From: Promerops cafer
Lineage: Eukaryota > Chordata > Aves > Passeriformes > Nectariniidae
Assembly (NCBI GenBank): GCA_013398275.1
Contig: VZSE01009355.1
Location: forward strand, 186,001-250,000
Direction of reading: 5' to 3'
Length of the DNA: 64,000 nucleotides
The notes below the pieces were generated by a model, which had not been told where the DNA came from, searched no databases, and worked only from the letters and a program-made list of their open reading frames with translations. The position numbers and the translations under genes are program-made. Shown here piece by piece: positions 37,513-50,018 of this stretch (its first letter is position 1; each line of letters begins with the position of its first letter).

Positions 37513-40346
37513 AGATGGGGAATATCTCCTGAAGCAGAGAATCTTATGATTTTTTTAAAGTCAAATGCCCCAGGTGCTAAACACACCATGGCAGCTTCCC
37601 AACAGCAAAATGCATTGAATTTTTCCTCTCATCCTTTACCTGTCCTGTTTTTCAAGCCAAGTTTTCTGAGACTTTCTGATGCTGAGTCTCCTTGGTGATC
37701 TGCACCTAGATCTGCTGGAATTTCAGGGATTATGGAATTGCATCATTTGGAGACTTCTATTGAAAGTTAATTGTATTATTATTGTATTGTTTGCTAAAGT
37801 CAAAGACATTAAATTAGCCAATAAAGCAATAGTTTCATCTACAGTGACCTGTGATGCTGATAACCTCCTCTATCACATGCCAAAGCCCAGCTGTGGCAAA
37901 CACTTTCAAGGAGAAATTCAAGATGTTTTTGTTTCTTCCTAATTCTCCTCCGTCTGTTGCTCCAGGCATTGCGTGTGTAGGAGATGTCAGGATTTGCTAT
38001 TTCCTCTCTTGCCTAACTCTGTGGTGGTTTTAAGGTTTACTTAAGGACATGCTGACCAGTTAGAAAAGATTGTTTGAGTTAAATTTTGTCAAGGTGCCCA
38101 GTCTTCCAGAGCAGTGGGTGCTGGGAGGGGGGCAGAGAAAGGGACACTTATTATTTGCACGTGCACTCACACAACTCTTCTCTGTCATGCCTCCCTTCAG
38201 TCTTTCATGTCTGAAATAGGCACACATTTTCCTGGAATTAACTCAGATCCTTTGGACATGAGGCTTTGGGGTGGGCAAATAACTCGTGCTGAAAACATCA
38301 CTGAGCTGTCAACCATGTGTAAGCATGGAGGATCCCACCATTGGCTGGAAAGATCTCCAGTTTGTCCCTTATTCTCTGCATCTTGCAGGTTGTTCTTGAG
38401 AACTGTCCATTGCTCCCACACGTGAACTATCCAGCCTCCTGGACTTGTCTAGGGATCAGAAATGTTCTGTATGTTTGCTGCAGCATCAAGCAGTCAGAGC
38501 AGACTCTTGCCTGAGGATGCACACAGATCCATCTACATTGAACCTCCAGAACAGCACATTTAAAATATAATAATGGTCACCTCAGTGGGATCCTGGGACA
38601 ATCATCAGGATCACAGAATTGTCCCTGGTGTGAGCTGGTGTGGCATAGAAAAAGTAAAGGCAATCATACTGAAATTTCTTGTAAAGGCTGATTATGAATC
38701 TCTGACCACCTGGAAGAGACAATAATGAATCCTCTTGAAATCCTGGCCAAGGCAGTGCACTGAGGCAAGGGGGACGTGCCTGCCTCATTCTTCCCACCAC
38801 AGGGAAGTAAACTTCATTATTTTTCCCCTAGAAATTGTAGTGAAAACACCCCAAATTACTACTTCTAGGTCATGCCTTCAACAGGTGAAAAGCAGCAGTA
38901 ATGAGAACACCAAAGTGGGAAACAGGGGAGTGAATTTCTGATAGAGCAGTGACAAGATGGATGAACTTTTCCCAGTCATGTTTCACCTCCTAGGTCAGTT
39001 CCCCACCCATGAAGTGGGAAGAGGATGATGTACAATTGAGAATAGCTGTGGTAGATCTGGCCATGGCTACATTGCTGCTGAGGACAGAGCCTGGCACAAG
39101 CATCAGCTGATCCTTTGGAAGCCAGTTCTCCCCCTCCCCAAAAGAAGACTTCAAGAGAGAAGAGAAACTCCTGCTTCCCTTTATCAGGCAATTCAGTGAC
39201 ACTAAAAATCCTTTAACACTGAGAAGAGCTGCAGCTCTGGACAGGTTTAAAAAAAAAGATGAAAGCAGGCACAGCCACATGGAAACACAAATGACATCCG
39301 TTCAGAATTAGCTCTGCCTCTTTTATCTTCCGAAGGAGCCACTCTGAACTCCAACCTTTGGATTCTCTCAAGGCATTAGCTTTTCATTAGGAACGAATGG
39401 CTGATCATATTATGACAGACAAATGATAGGCAGCAGGAGGGTTTACCAACATGCCTTGCACTCCCACAGTCACTGAGGGGGAAGTCTAATGAGCAAATAA
39501 CCTGCTGCAACTTTCTACATATTTCCTGTAATTGAGAACTCTTCTGTACTTCGTCTGGAATGCAGATGCCTGTCAGTCACAGGGTCATAAATAGGATTAG
39601 GGGCTGTTTCTGAAAAGGCAGGCAACCAGCTTTAGATGCTCAGTTGAAAATACAGATGTTTTCTGGCTGCATGGCTGTTAGGCAGTGGGATCTCCTCTGT
39701 TTAAGCAGGCTTGGCTGATGGCTCTGCCTTTAGGCCCTAGGCTCGCAACTGGTGCAGATCCTTCTAGGAGTGAAGATCCCTACTAATTTGTGCCTTTGCA
39801 ATCAGCTGCAAGACCCAAGCATTAAAAGCACCCTGAGAAATCTGATAAAATAATACAGTCTTCTGAGAATTTTCACCTCCTCCATCCCAACTATAGCTGC
39901 TGTGTGTGACAGAAATGTCTGAAAAAATAAAAGTTCCCAGTATTTAGTTAAATTTCTTAGCAGCATTGACCAATACAATCATTTCACCAGTGCAGTAAAA
40001 AAAGAAAAGAAAGATGTTTACCAAAAAAACGGGGCATTTTGGTTTGAAGTTTTGTGTGTGTTTTTGTTGTTTAGGGGTTTTGTTTTGTTTGGTTGGTTTT
40101 TTGGTGGTTTTTTTTTTTTTTTTTTTTTTGGTTTTTTTTTTGATGCAGAGTCTAATTACAAGCTGAATTGCTTGTGCAGAGACTGTGAAACTTTTCTAAC
40201 TTTTGCCAAATGACCACTTCTGGCAACCAGTAGGCTCTGCCTCTCAGCTTTGCTGTTTTTCTGCTTGTCCCTTGACTTCCACATCTATAATAGAACTTAC
40301 TTGTCAGTAGAAGCTGTTTCTCCTGTCAGGAAATCTTATTTTAGGG
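37513..40346. other. Intergenic DNA, nothing recognised
   Basis: Non-coding. A T and G rich simple tract at 40053-40142 precedes the hAT-like frame. Confidence 0.5.
40053..40142 (+). repeat. T/G simple tract
   Basis: Only T and G over most of 90 bases (TTTTGTTTTGTTTGGTTGG, then a T run of about 22). Low complexity sequence. Confidence 0.85.
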
Positions 40347-40907
40347 ATGTCACAAAAGAGCTTTAAGATACCCATCAGGGTGATGGCTGGTGAGCCACTT
40401 CATAAGCATGCAGAAACAATCCTTCCCCAGAAAAGCACTTCCAGCCTCAACAGCCAGGATACAAAAAGTATAGATAGGATGGGAGCTGCTGCAGTAAGGC
40501 AGGTCACAGAGGCAATCAGACCAGGAATAAAACCTTCACCTCCCATGCCTCTCTGCTGGGCTCAACTTTTCTTTAGTATAGAGAAGTCAGTGTTGAAGTT
40601 TATTGGTTTCATCCAAGGCAAATTCCACTACTACCATAATGGAGGTGGGAAAAGGGGAAAGATCCAGTTTAATCAGTCTACCAAAATTTGCAAAACCTTT
40701 GCATGGAATGCAGCTGAGTATAAAACCATTCTACTTCAGCAGCTTTGTCAGGATATGCAAACCAGATGGAAGTCCATGTATTACATGATTAAATGTGCCC
40801 TAGATGAGAAGGGAGCCATCACCAAAATCATCCAAAGCAATGATATGAGAGAGGTCATTGTCTCCCATTCATCTCTGCTAAGGTCACAAAAGCCTCCACA
40901 GAGATAA
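40347..40907 (+). pseudogene. hAT-transposase-like (ZBED-like) reading frame, fragment
   Basis: A frame of 186 codons, the longest in the intergenic DNA. Residues 70-97 (CWAQLFFSIEKSVLKFI, then GKFHYYH) resemble the hAT catalytic-region pattern C-x-A-H-x-L-x-L-x-x-x-K-x-L-K followed by VGHFHHS. Residues 135-160 (QDMQTRWKSMYYMIKCAL, then EKGAI) match the hallmark QDVxTRWNSTYYMLERLLEQKxAI of hAT transposases and ZBED proteins. The residues before 70 are unlike the family, the BED zinc finger and most of the catalytic domain are absent, and key positions differ (Ala-Gln for Ala-His, Lys for Asn after TRW). The frame ends soon after the match. I infer a decayed transposon fragment; a small exapted gene is possible but unsupported. 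Confidence 0.55.
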
Positions 40908-43900
40908 GGGGATGTGGTCAGTGCCCTGAGAGGCTGACACACTAATTGCAGCCAGAACAAAGGGCCAGGGGATAAAGCATGAGGCAGGGTAAGGGAATGA
41001 CACAGGGTGATGAGGATGAGGCCACAAGGTTACTCAGCAGAGTGGTGATGAACAAGGCTGCCCGTGTCTCCTGCTAGCACTAGGCTGATCCTGCTGCAGA
41101 CAAGGTTCTGCCTCTTTGGGGGTAGCATTGTGAAGTGACCATACCCAAATGCACCCTTTTGTCACAGGACACAGAAAAATGCTTCAGAGGAATGGCTCGT
41201 TCTGCTGAACAGTGCTCCTGTATTCTGAGATCACTGCCTGTCTCCCAGTCCCAGCCAATCCCTCTGTCTCACACAAAGATATGTATTGCATTTACAGTAA
41301 AAAAGTAGGTTCTACATAACTTCCAGCCCTGCCTGTGGATTTTATTTCCAAACAGCTTATCACCCTCAGCACAAATTCATATATTTAGGTAAAATTTAAC
41401 TAACCAACATATTGAGGTGGCAGCTGAGAGAGGACATAGGTATTACCATAAACTTACCCTTGTTTTTCCCTTGTTACATTTTCAATTACGAAACATAAAC
41501 CTACTCAAATTTTGGCATTTGAGATATTTGGATGAGTTTTACCTTGAAATGAAAGAAGACACTTGCATGTTTGCAAACTTTTCTTTCGCACTTTTGCAAC
41601 GTCTGATGCAGAATCATTCAAACTGCCATGAGGAATGGTTATTGTCCTATAGCTAAGCTAAAAATGCTACCAATGATGCACCAGTCAGAAAAAAACCTCA
41701 TTCAGTTCAAAGTGGTGCTTCTCTGTCTTCCCCTCACATTTCATTTCCCTCAGCAACATCCTTGAACAATGAATTCCACTCATCATACACAATCAAGTAG
41801 GAAAAAGGGAATCTTAAATTAGTTCAGGACATGAAGTACTCCATGCGAAGAGACTTTACTCACCAGTAGGTGTTTCAACACACAACTAACAGCAACAAAA
41901 GTCTAAGACATGTCCAGGAATTATTTTTATGTTGCCAGTAGCAGAATGGGATTGTCATTTTAACATCTCAGCTTTGATACTTCTCTCAAGATGGGCAGAA
42001 GATCAGGACCAGTCCCAATTTCAGAAGTGCCAGTTCTCATTGCCAGGTTCTCAAATTTCCCCAAATCTTAATTTTTTTTTTTTTTTCTTTTGCCCATGTG
42101 GACTCCCACAGCCATGAAGACACTGAGAGTCTGTTACTTTGGGTCTGCTAAAGCCCAGTTTTCACCTCTTGGGTTAATACATCTGTGGAGCAAATAGATG
42201 TCATATTTGTCCAGTCACTTTGTGACTACAGTAGCATCTAGAGATAATGACTGGTAAGTGTATAAAAATATTTAGATGCCTAGGCTGTTTCCTAAGGAGA
42301 TTTTTGGACAATCATTAAAATTCCTCCTTCCATCTCTTTTGCAAAGCTGGATTTGCTGCAGGAGAATCAGCTGCACAGAAAAACAGTGCTCACCATTCCC
42401 ATATATTTCACATCCTCTGTTGTGCTAGGTCTCAAATCCCCAGTCTTCCAGGGCTTTTCTCCTTTTTGCTTTCTCCCACCTCCCTCATCTTCCTTCTCTC
42501 TCTTCCTGTGGCAGAAGCAGCCATTCTGTAACTTCTAGCCTGCAAGGCAGTAAAATTGATCTTGGGGCAGCATTGCCAAGAAGCTCTCAGCTGACTCAAA
42601 CTGAAAAATGCCATTTAAATCACTGTTGGGCAAAAAGGAGAGACCAACAACTCAGTTCTGTTGCCTCATGTACTTATCTCTGTCCATTTGTGCTCGCCAA
42701 GCAGAGCTGAGTTCACTCCCAGCTGTCCCCACAAAAAGGTACAGATCTCCCACAGGACTTGTGACAAATCAGACAGACCCATGAGGATCTTTCCTACAGC
42801 CCAGAACATCTCTGGGCAGCAGGACTTTTTCATATGGGGATGAGTGAAATGAACCTCGGGTGATTCTCCTCACTTGTCAAAACAGCAAGGTGTGAGCCTG
42901 TGCTTGCCATGCCAATGTCTCAGATATAAACCACAGAGCACAACAGGAGCCCTGGAGAAAGACTCCTTTAGAAGAGATTCTTTGTTTATTTGTGTCACAT
43001 CGACAATGGAAATTTAGTGACTCAACCACCAACAGGGATGGGCCAAGGTAAAAAGATTGGTAGTAGTCACCAAAGCTGTGTCATGAAAGTACATGAAAGA
43101 TTATATGAGGACAAAGGGAGGATTAATAATTTATGTGTTGGAATAGGGACAGGACCCAGGGGCAGTGCAGCTCTTTCAGCAGTCCTGCATGTGTTCATGA
43201 ACTATCCGTACCAAGAGACTGGCAAATATTTAATGCATTAAATCTCCAGAGGACTGAAGGTGACACAGACCTCACTGTGTTTCCTGGCCTCCAGGCAACA
43301 CATTTTCAGAATCAGAAGTTCTGCTTGATGTCAGCCCTGCCCAGCTGCAGACACAGTTAGAATCTCATTTACAAGGCTTCCCTGAATGTGAACATGCACC
43401 CTGACAGTGGATGGCCCCCACGTTTTCAGCTTTCCTACCTGTGAAACTGCTGAAACCCCCCACTACCCATCTAGAGGCACCTGGGATATCAGTGACATCA
43501 GTGCTGATGCTCAAGAACAGCAGGAGTATCTTCAGGGAGAAAGGTGTTCTCTGTAATCTCAGAGCCATGAGGAAAATGTGTCCATCCACAGACCCCTCAA
43601 GGGGCAGTGATTACTCTGGGGCTGTATAATAATTTTAGAGAATAATTCTCCCCTCCAGAGGAAGAGACCATCCAAAAATCCCAGAGCAGCCCAAGCACGA
43701 TATGCCATTTTTCACATTACCAGAGGGAAAACAGCAAACTCAGATCACAGGCTGATTCAGTCATGCTTCTTTCTAGTCACTGGAGCTAGGGAAAATAGAT
43801 TCTTATTGCATTAAAGAAGCACAGTGCTTGTCCTCCAGTGCAAAATGTGACTGACACTAGAGGACTGCTTTCTTAACATAGTTTGGGCCTCTGCCTCAGC

Positions 43901-45499
43901 CTGTTTCCCTCTGCTGTTCCCAAATAAACACTGAGCTGAAAGAATTTGTTGTTCCCAATATCGATATGCTTCCATTTGGAGCTGACTGTGATTCTTGCAC
44001 CCAGGACTGCACCATATTCTTGTACCCCCAGTTTCCTATCAGGGAAAAAAGCAACCCTATTTTCTTTTTCAGTAATCCCAAAAGCTTCTTGGCTGTAAAT
44101 TCGTGCAAGGACTTTGTTTGCTTATGAGCACAACACACTCCTAGCTAAAGATCACTGCTGCCAGAGAAAAAGTGAAAAATTGATCCAAAAGTGGGAGTGT
44201 CACTTGGGGACCTCCACTTCACTTGCACTAAGACATAAACACTGAAGACTTTTAAAACAAGTAGTTTTGGAAAAGGCTGAATGAGCTCCTGATAGGTAAA
44301 ATGAGCTGATAAAAAGCACAATGTCCCACAGAGATGAGCTTTATAGAAGGATGTTAGGTTTACAAGCTTCTGGAAAATCCAAAATCTAAGATCATTCTAG
44401 CTGTCCACCTGGCCAGGTATTCTTTTGATCATGCAAAAAAAGAGATAAAATAATATAAAACAGCAGCAAAACATACTGGACTTGTCCATGCCTTGCAGTT
44501 AAGATAGCACATTTTGCAGAGCACTCACAATTTTCCTTTCCGGAGCTCTGGTGGATATGCAGTTAAGCACTCTCAAGTGGATGAAAATTGGATGAAGTAC
44601 TACAAGTAATGAGCAAAAAAATATATCTGGCACTGTTTCAAGATGAGAAGCAGCCTGTAATTATCCACCAGAAAGGAACCAGTGTTCAGCTAGGGCTAGC
44701 TAATTCTCTGATTAATTAAATGTAACACACATTCATATTGTCTGTCCACTTAGCATGCAGTTAGATTTTGATCTTGTCTGCAGGATTTCCCACACCTGCA
44801 CCACCGCCTTTTGTTTTCTTTTTCTGCCTGGCTACACTGAGAGCTGGTAAAATAGAGGTGAGGAACAGCCTGAGAGACCCAGGCAGTTCTGTATCAGTCT
44901 GTGCTGGCCACCTGGCACCTGTTTCCCTCCTTAGTTTCAACTTGGGTCACTTTACAGAGCCATAATCTGCCTGTATCTGGGGGAGGCTGCTGCTTGTGGG
45001 TGGCTGGGAGGACAAGACTGTAACTCAGGAGGACAAAATCTTGCAGTTGTTTGAAGGATAGAAGGCCAGGCCTTTATCCTGCTTCAAAGAGGATGGCTTT
45101 GAATGGAAACTCAACTTCTCGTTCTAAATATTCCTTTGAACTGAGGAATGACAAGCATAGTCTGTTCCTAAAAATAACATCCTTTTATATTTATTTCTTT
45201 TTTAGTCCTGAAGAAATCTATTTCTGCCCAAGACTGGTATCCCCTTCACTTTTTAGCATTGAAAATTTTTTTTATCAGAAACTCAGGTTTGGGCAAGAAA
45301 AGATGGAATTGATCTCATCGAGATGAATTCCTGGATGAGTACCTCTACTGACTTTTTTTTACCTCCTTCATTTCTGCTGTGAATTGAAGGCAATGTCCTT
45401 ATTGTCTCTTTTTTTCACTGCCCTCTGGTTCATGGTGAGGATGGGGTTTCACAGCACAAGTACAGAAGAATTTTGGGAGGAAACTAACCTGGAAGAGCC
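40908..45499. other. Intergenic DNA, nothing recognised
   Basis: No gene is seen; frames up to 83 codons look like chance. A poly-T run lies near 42071-42086. Confidence 0.5.
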
Positions 45500-45615
45500 A
45501 GTATGGAACCCTGAGCAACCTGAAATGTGAAAGGTGTCCCTTCCCATGGCAGGAGTTTGGAACGAGATGATCTCCCAGGTCCCTTCCAACCCAAACCATT
45601 TTATGAGTCTATGAG
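45500..45615 (+). mobile_element. CR1 3' tail
   Basis: GAAAGGTGTCCCTTCCCATG, GGCAGGAGTTTGGAACGAGA, TGATCTCCCAGGTCCCTTCC and AACCCAAACCATTTTATGAG are the sense-strand CR1 tail, with an eroded end. Confidence 0.9.
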
Positions 45616-48600
45616 GAGTTTCTGATTGCAGAAGGAAAATGCTGAAAATGGCCTATTTAGAAAAGTGTTCTATAGAAATGACTTGATTAATGTGCTAATA
45701 TCGATTATATATATATATATATGATAACAGTTTTCAAATGCTTCAGGCATGTTTGTATTATTGCAAAATTGGCAGCTTCTGTGGTATCTGAATGTTCTGA
45801 ATGGCCACATGGTCAAAATCTTTTAACTCCAGTGCATAATAAAATGTCATCCCCTTCATGAGCAGCTCTGCGTAAGCAAGGACTATTTTTTTCTCATCGC
45901 TGTAGTATATTTTAAGAAAATATGATGGTTAATTGAAAATAGATATTTTTTCCATATGGCCTGGAACAAAGTTTTGGATAAACAGAAGACTGAACCGTCT
46001 GGAAACAACAGATGGCAGTGTTTTAAAGACGAAGAGATGAAAGCTTGGATAACCAGTGCTGAATGTCAGCAGGGACAGGATGGAGGCAGCACACTTACAT
46101 CTGGGAATTCAGTTCTGCCATATTTCTGTGGGACAGACATGTGGTCCAAGGAGAGCCTTTTTTAAAAATGAAAAGGAGGAAAGTGAGCTACCTGTCATAC
46201 TCCAGCAGTCAGACAAAAAGTCTCCTGGTATTTAATTTCAATAGTATCAGTTATGGCCATAAATAACGTCCCCGGAGCAACTGGCAGGCGAAGAAGGGTT
46301 TATACCACCAGTGCCAAAGCTTAACCTGTTTCTCTTATCTATTTACTTAAAATCCTGGGAGAACCATTCTAAAGAGGACAGGGATGGGAAATGCAAAAAG
46401 AACATAAAAAGGTTTGAATGCATCTGGTAACAGTGGTATGTAAAAACCAAATTAAATAAATAAACAAATCAATAACCTACCCCATCCCTTTAGAGGTACC
46501 ACATTTTTCTCTGACTACTTACCATGTTATATCACATATCTGCCATGCATTTAGTCATTATTAAAAGGCCTAGTTCTGAAAGCTGAGATGACTGTAGATT
46601 CGCTTTTTACTCATTTGAGTAATACCACCCATGGCAAAGGGAGAGTTTGTCCCAATTTCTGTAGCAAGCTGTGTTAATATTGAAAGACAATCCCAAGCCA
46701 GCACAAGGACTGGCTTAAATAATACTTCCTTCCCTCACAACAATGCTCAGCACCATTTCTGAATCATTTTTGGTGAGGGATACTCAACACATTACAGAGA
46801 AACTTTTAAGCCAGAGAAGGAGACTATCAACCTTTAGTATTTCTCTCCGATAACCTGTATTTAGTTTTGGAGATGGAAGAATTCAACAAATTGTGCTGTC
46901 CCCCAGTGCCACCTAAAGCAGCCCTGCCAGCCCGCCTGCAAGCACCCAGTTCTGCTGAGCAGGTAACACTCTCCAAATCCTTCCCTCAGTTGCACTGACA
47001 TCAGGATTCCAGGAATAACACAAGGCAGATGTGCAAAGGGGAAGGAAAAAAAAATAAAAATAAATCCCTGTGTGACTTTTTGTGCTTCCTTCATCTCAGT
47101 AATGCAGGATAGTTCTGTTTCTGCCTCAGCTGGGAAAGGCTGGACAGAAATTATCCTTTGAGTTTTGTCTTCCTTGGCAGAGGCAGAAACAAAGCTCTTG
47201 TGTTAGTAGTATTTTATTGCTGTTTTATTATTTGGGCTTTGCCTTCATTTTTTTTGTTAAATGCATGACTTTTTCGATTGTTGCAGTGGGTTTATGACAA
47301 CTTTTGTCAAGTGTTGCTGATACACGCTCCCAAAGCTCCTCCCAGCTTCACGTAGCTTTGAGTCTGGGAATTGCACAAACCAGAAATACACACAAGCACA
47401 TACTAGAAAAAGACATCCTTCCTGAACAGTGTTGGGAAATTCAGGTTTACTGTTATTAGCAAATTGTACTGTGGACAGAGGCAAATTTTGTGTTTTAATA
47501 GAACCTTGCGCACAATGTTGTATCAGAGCCTCTTCTGCATTTAATGCTCACCATGTGCCACAACAGCCATTTATATCTCACCTTTTGTGTACTGTTTTGT
47601 CTCATTTCCAGAGCTGGAGTTGTCCATCAGAGCTCCCTGAAGTTTGCCTGTGTTTTACACAGGAAGGGAACAGGAACAGATGGGGAGTGTGCCTCACCAG
47701 TGACAGCATGGGATCCGGAATTTCTTACTGGATCTTCAAGGGTCTGCTCTCACCTCTGCTTTGGTGATTTCTGCCAGAGTGTGAGAGGGCAGAGCAGGTG
47801 GCCACTCAAAGGGGGATGTCTGGTCTCCATATCCACGGCTGTGCTGAGAACCCACGTGTAGCTGCTGGAATGAAAACCCAGCAGGCTTTAGGAAACCCTT
47901 GGCAGCAGCACTGCAAGGGCAGAGGATCCCCTAGGCTGCCTGGATGGCTTGACTGTGACTAATAGATTTTCCCGGGATCAGGTTAGAGATGTTAATTGTA
48001 TCTCTGTTTAAAAGGAGCAGAAAAATCCCCCAGCAAGTGCAGACTTCTTGCCAGTAGAGCTGAAACATCTAAAATTTTCGCCAGGAATCAAAGAGATCCT
48101 TCCTCTTTCAAGCAGGTGAAATCAGCCCCTTGGAGTCAAAGGAGTCACACCACCAACAAAGAAAGTCAGTTGTAGGGTAAGGCAGGACCCAAACATCAGG
48201 ATTTAGAGGGTAATGCTACTCAAATGACACACAGGCTTTGCTTGGGCATCCACTAGATCTCCCTTTATCCACTAATTGTGTAATTCATTCAAAAGAACAA
48301 CCAGATTGGTTTCATCTGTTGCATATTGTATGGGCCAAACCCCAGGAAAATATTTCCCTTGGCTCATCCCAAGAAAAACATTCACTCATGCTGTTTATTT
48401 TGATATTTTCAAATACTACTTTTATCTTATGTTTTAGCTAGATATTCCTTCAAACTTGCTCTTCTGATTCCTTGTCCCTTTGGTATCTCTTAATTAGACC
48501 TGGTGACTAATTCAAAAGGAATTATTTATTTAAAAAATCCTATCCTTTCCCATCATAAAGCAAAACACTTCTTTCCCCCCCCCCCCCCCCACCCCANCCC

Positions 48601-48754
48601 CCCAAGTTGGTGTTAATTAAAAATTATTTACAGACATTCAGAGCAGAATTCTTTGCCCTTGTGCTTCTTTGAGGTGCACCATCTCTGCAAGGATGTGCTG
48701 TGCAGGGCAGTGATGCCTGAGTGGCTGACATGGGCAACTCTGTGACAGCTTGGA
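45616..48754. other. Intergenic DNA with simple repeats
   Basis: A short TA dinucleotide run lies at about 45706-45724. A C-run with one N is listed separately. Frames of 105-112 codons near 47429-47861 overlap each other and are not recognised. Confidence 0.5.
48575..48603. repeat. Poly-C run with an ambiguous base
   Basis: Sixteen C in a row, then ACCCCANCCCCCC, with N at 48597. This is a G-run on the minus strand, and the N suggests the assembly could not resolve it. Confidence 0.95.
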
Positions 48755-49285
48755 ATGAAAAGTGTTTATGTCCAGGCGCAGATTCCCTGCAAATATAGAC
48801 TAATTAACAGTGCCAGGCATCTCTCTGCACTTCGTTCCCTCACTGTTGTGCTTCCCCAGCCCCAGGCAGAGGGCCTGGTCCTGTACAGCTCGGGAAGGGC
48901 TCTGTGCAGTTGTTTGTCTGAGCAGTGGCAGGGGACAGCTGTGAAATGCTGTGTGAGCACAGCCTCCTGCTCCCTGGCTCCCTTCCTTCCCTGGGTCCAG
49001 CTCTCATCACTCCCATCTCTTCTCCTCCTACTGGAGGGAGAGAAAGTGGACAGGAGATCTGGGTTTACCTCTTCACACCAGGTGCCCACCCTCCTCCTCT
49101 TGCCCCTGCAGTGTATGAGTGGTGTGTACCTGAACACGCACCTGGAGCATGGGCTGTTAGGTGGGAACATCCCTGTCCCTCTCCATTGCCTGCCCTGTGC
49201 CCCCTGCTCCAGACACACACCTCAGCTCCCTCTGATCGTGGCTGACCTGCTGCAGGATCACAGCAGACCTCCAGGGAACATCTGA
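48755..49285. other. GC-rich block open on both strands, not recognised
   Basis: A plus frame of 176 codons and a minus frame of 150 codons (48766-49218) overlap here. GC-rich sequence has fewer stop codons, so overlapping frames on both strands are expected by chance. Neither shows a domain, repeat or splice context that I recognise. Confidence 0.3.
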
Positions 49286-49674
49286 GAAAAGGCTTGTTCT
49301 GTTGGACATGAGTGAGTCATTGCTTTTAAACCCAATAAGGGGGAATTAATGGGTTGAAAAAACGGTGGGGTTTTGGGTTTTTGGTTTTCTTCTTTTTAAA
49401 TCAAGAGAAAGAGAAACTAGGGAATCATACAAACCTGCTGGAGTTACCTGCAGCAGGAAGAACCACTGCAGTCTGTAATGAACTACAGGCATAGATGCTC
49501 TCATTCCAAAGCTGCTGCAAGGCTGATGTAACATTACAAAGCACAGCTGGGCACCCTAAAGCTGAGGCAGCCCCAGATACATGTCACAGAAAGGAGGGGA
49601 ATAAAAGAATGACCACAGCACCAGCATGGATTTGCTGCTGGCCCTGGGATGGGAACTTCAGCACAGGAACCACC
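49286..49674. other. Intergenic DNA, nothing recognised
   Basis: Ordinary non-coding sequence between the GC-rich block and a CR1 pair. Confidence 0.5.
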
Positions 49675-49949
49675 TATACCTTCCATTATCCCAGGTTGCT
49701 CAGAGCTCCATCCAACCTGGCCTTGGACACTGCCAGGGATGGGGCAGCCACAGCTTCTCTGGGCAACCTGTGCCAGGGCCTCAGCACCCTCACAGGGAAT
49801 AATTTCTTCCTGTTATATAATTCAACCCCACTCTCTGTCAGTTTGAAGCCATTCCCCCTTGTCCTGTCACTCCAGGCCCCTGTAAATACTCTCTCTCCAT
49901 CTTCCCTGTAGGTTCCCTTCAGGCCCTGGAAGGCCTCAGTTACATCACA
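49675..49949 (-). mobile_element. CR1 3' portion
   Basis: The plus strand reads CTTCCATTATCCCAGGTTGC, CACTGCCAGGGATGGGGCAG, GAAGCCATTCCCCCTTGTCC and CAGGCCCTGGAAGGCCTCAG, a reverse CR1. The tail octamers are missing on the left, and it runs directly into a forward CR1 tail on the right. Confidence 0.93.
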
Positions 49950-50018
49950 GCAGGGGTTGGGATGAGATGACCTTTAAGGTCCCTTACAACCTGAGCCATT
50001 CCATGACTCCATGATTTC
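49950..50018 (+). mobile_element. CR1 3' tail, opposite direction to its neighbour
   Basis: GGGTTGGGATGAGATGACCT, TTAAGGTCCCTTACAACCTG and CCATTCCATGACTCCATGAT are a sense-strand CR1 tail. It abuts the reverse CR1 with no spacer that I can see. Confidence 0.9.

Noticed and set aside
45706..45724. TA run as a possible promoter or origin
   Set aside because: It is a plain TA microsatellite with no supporting motifs nearby.
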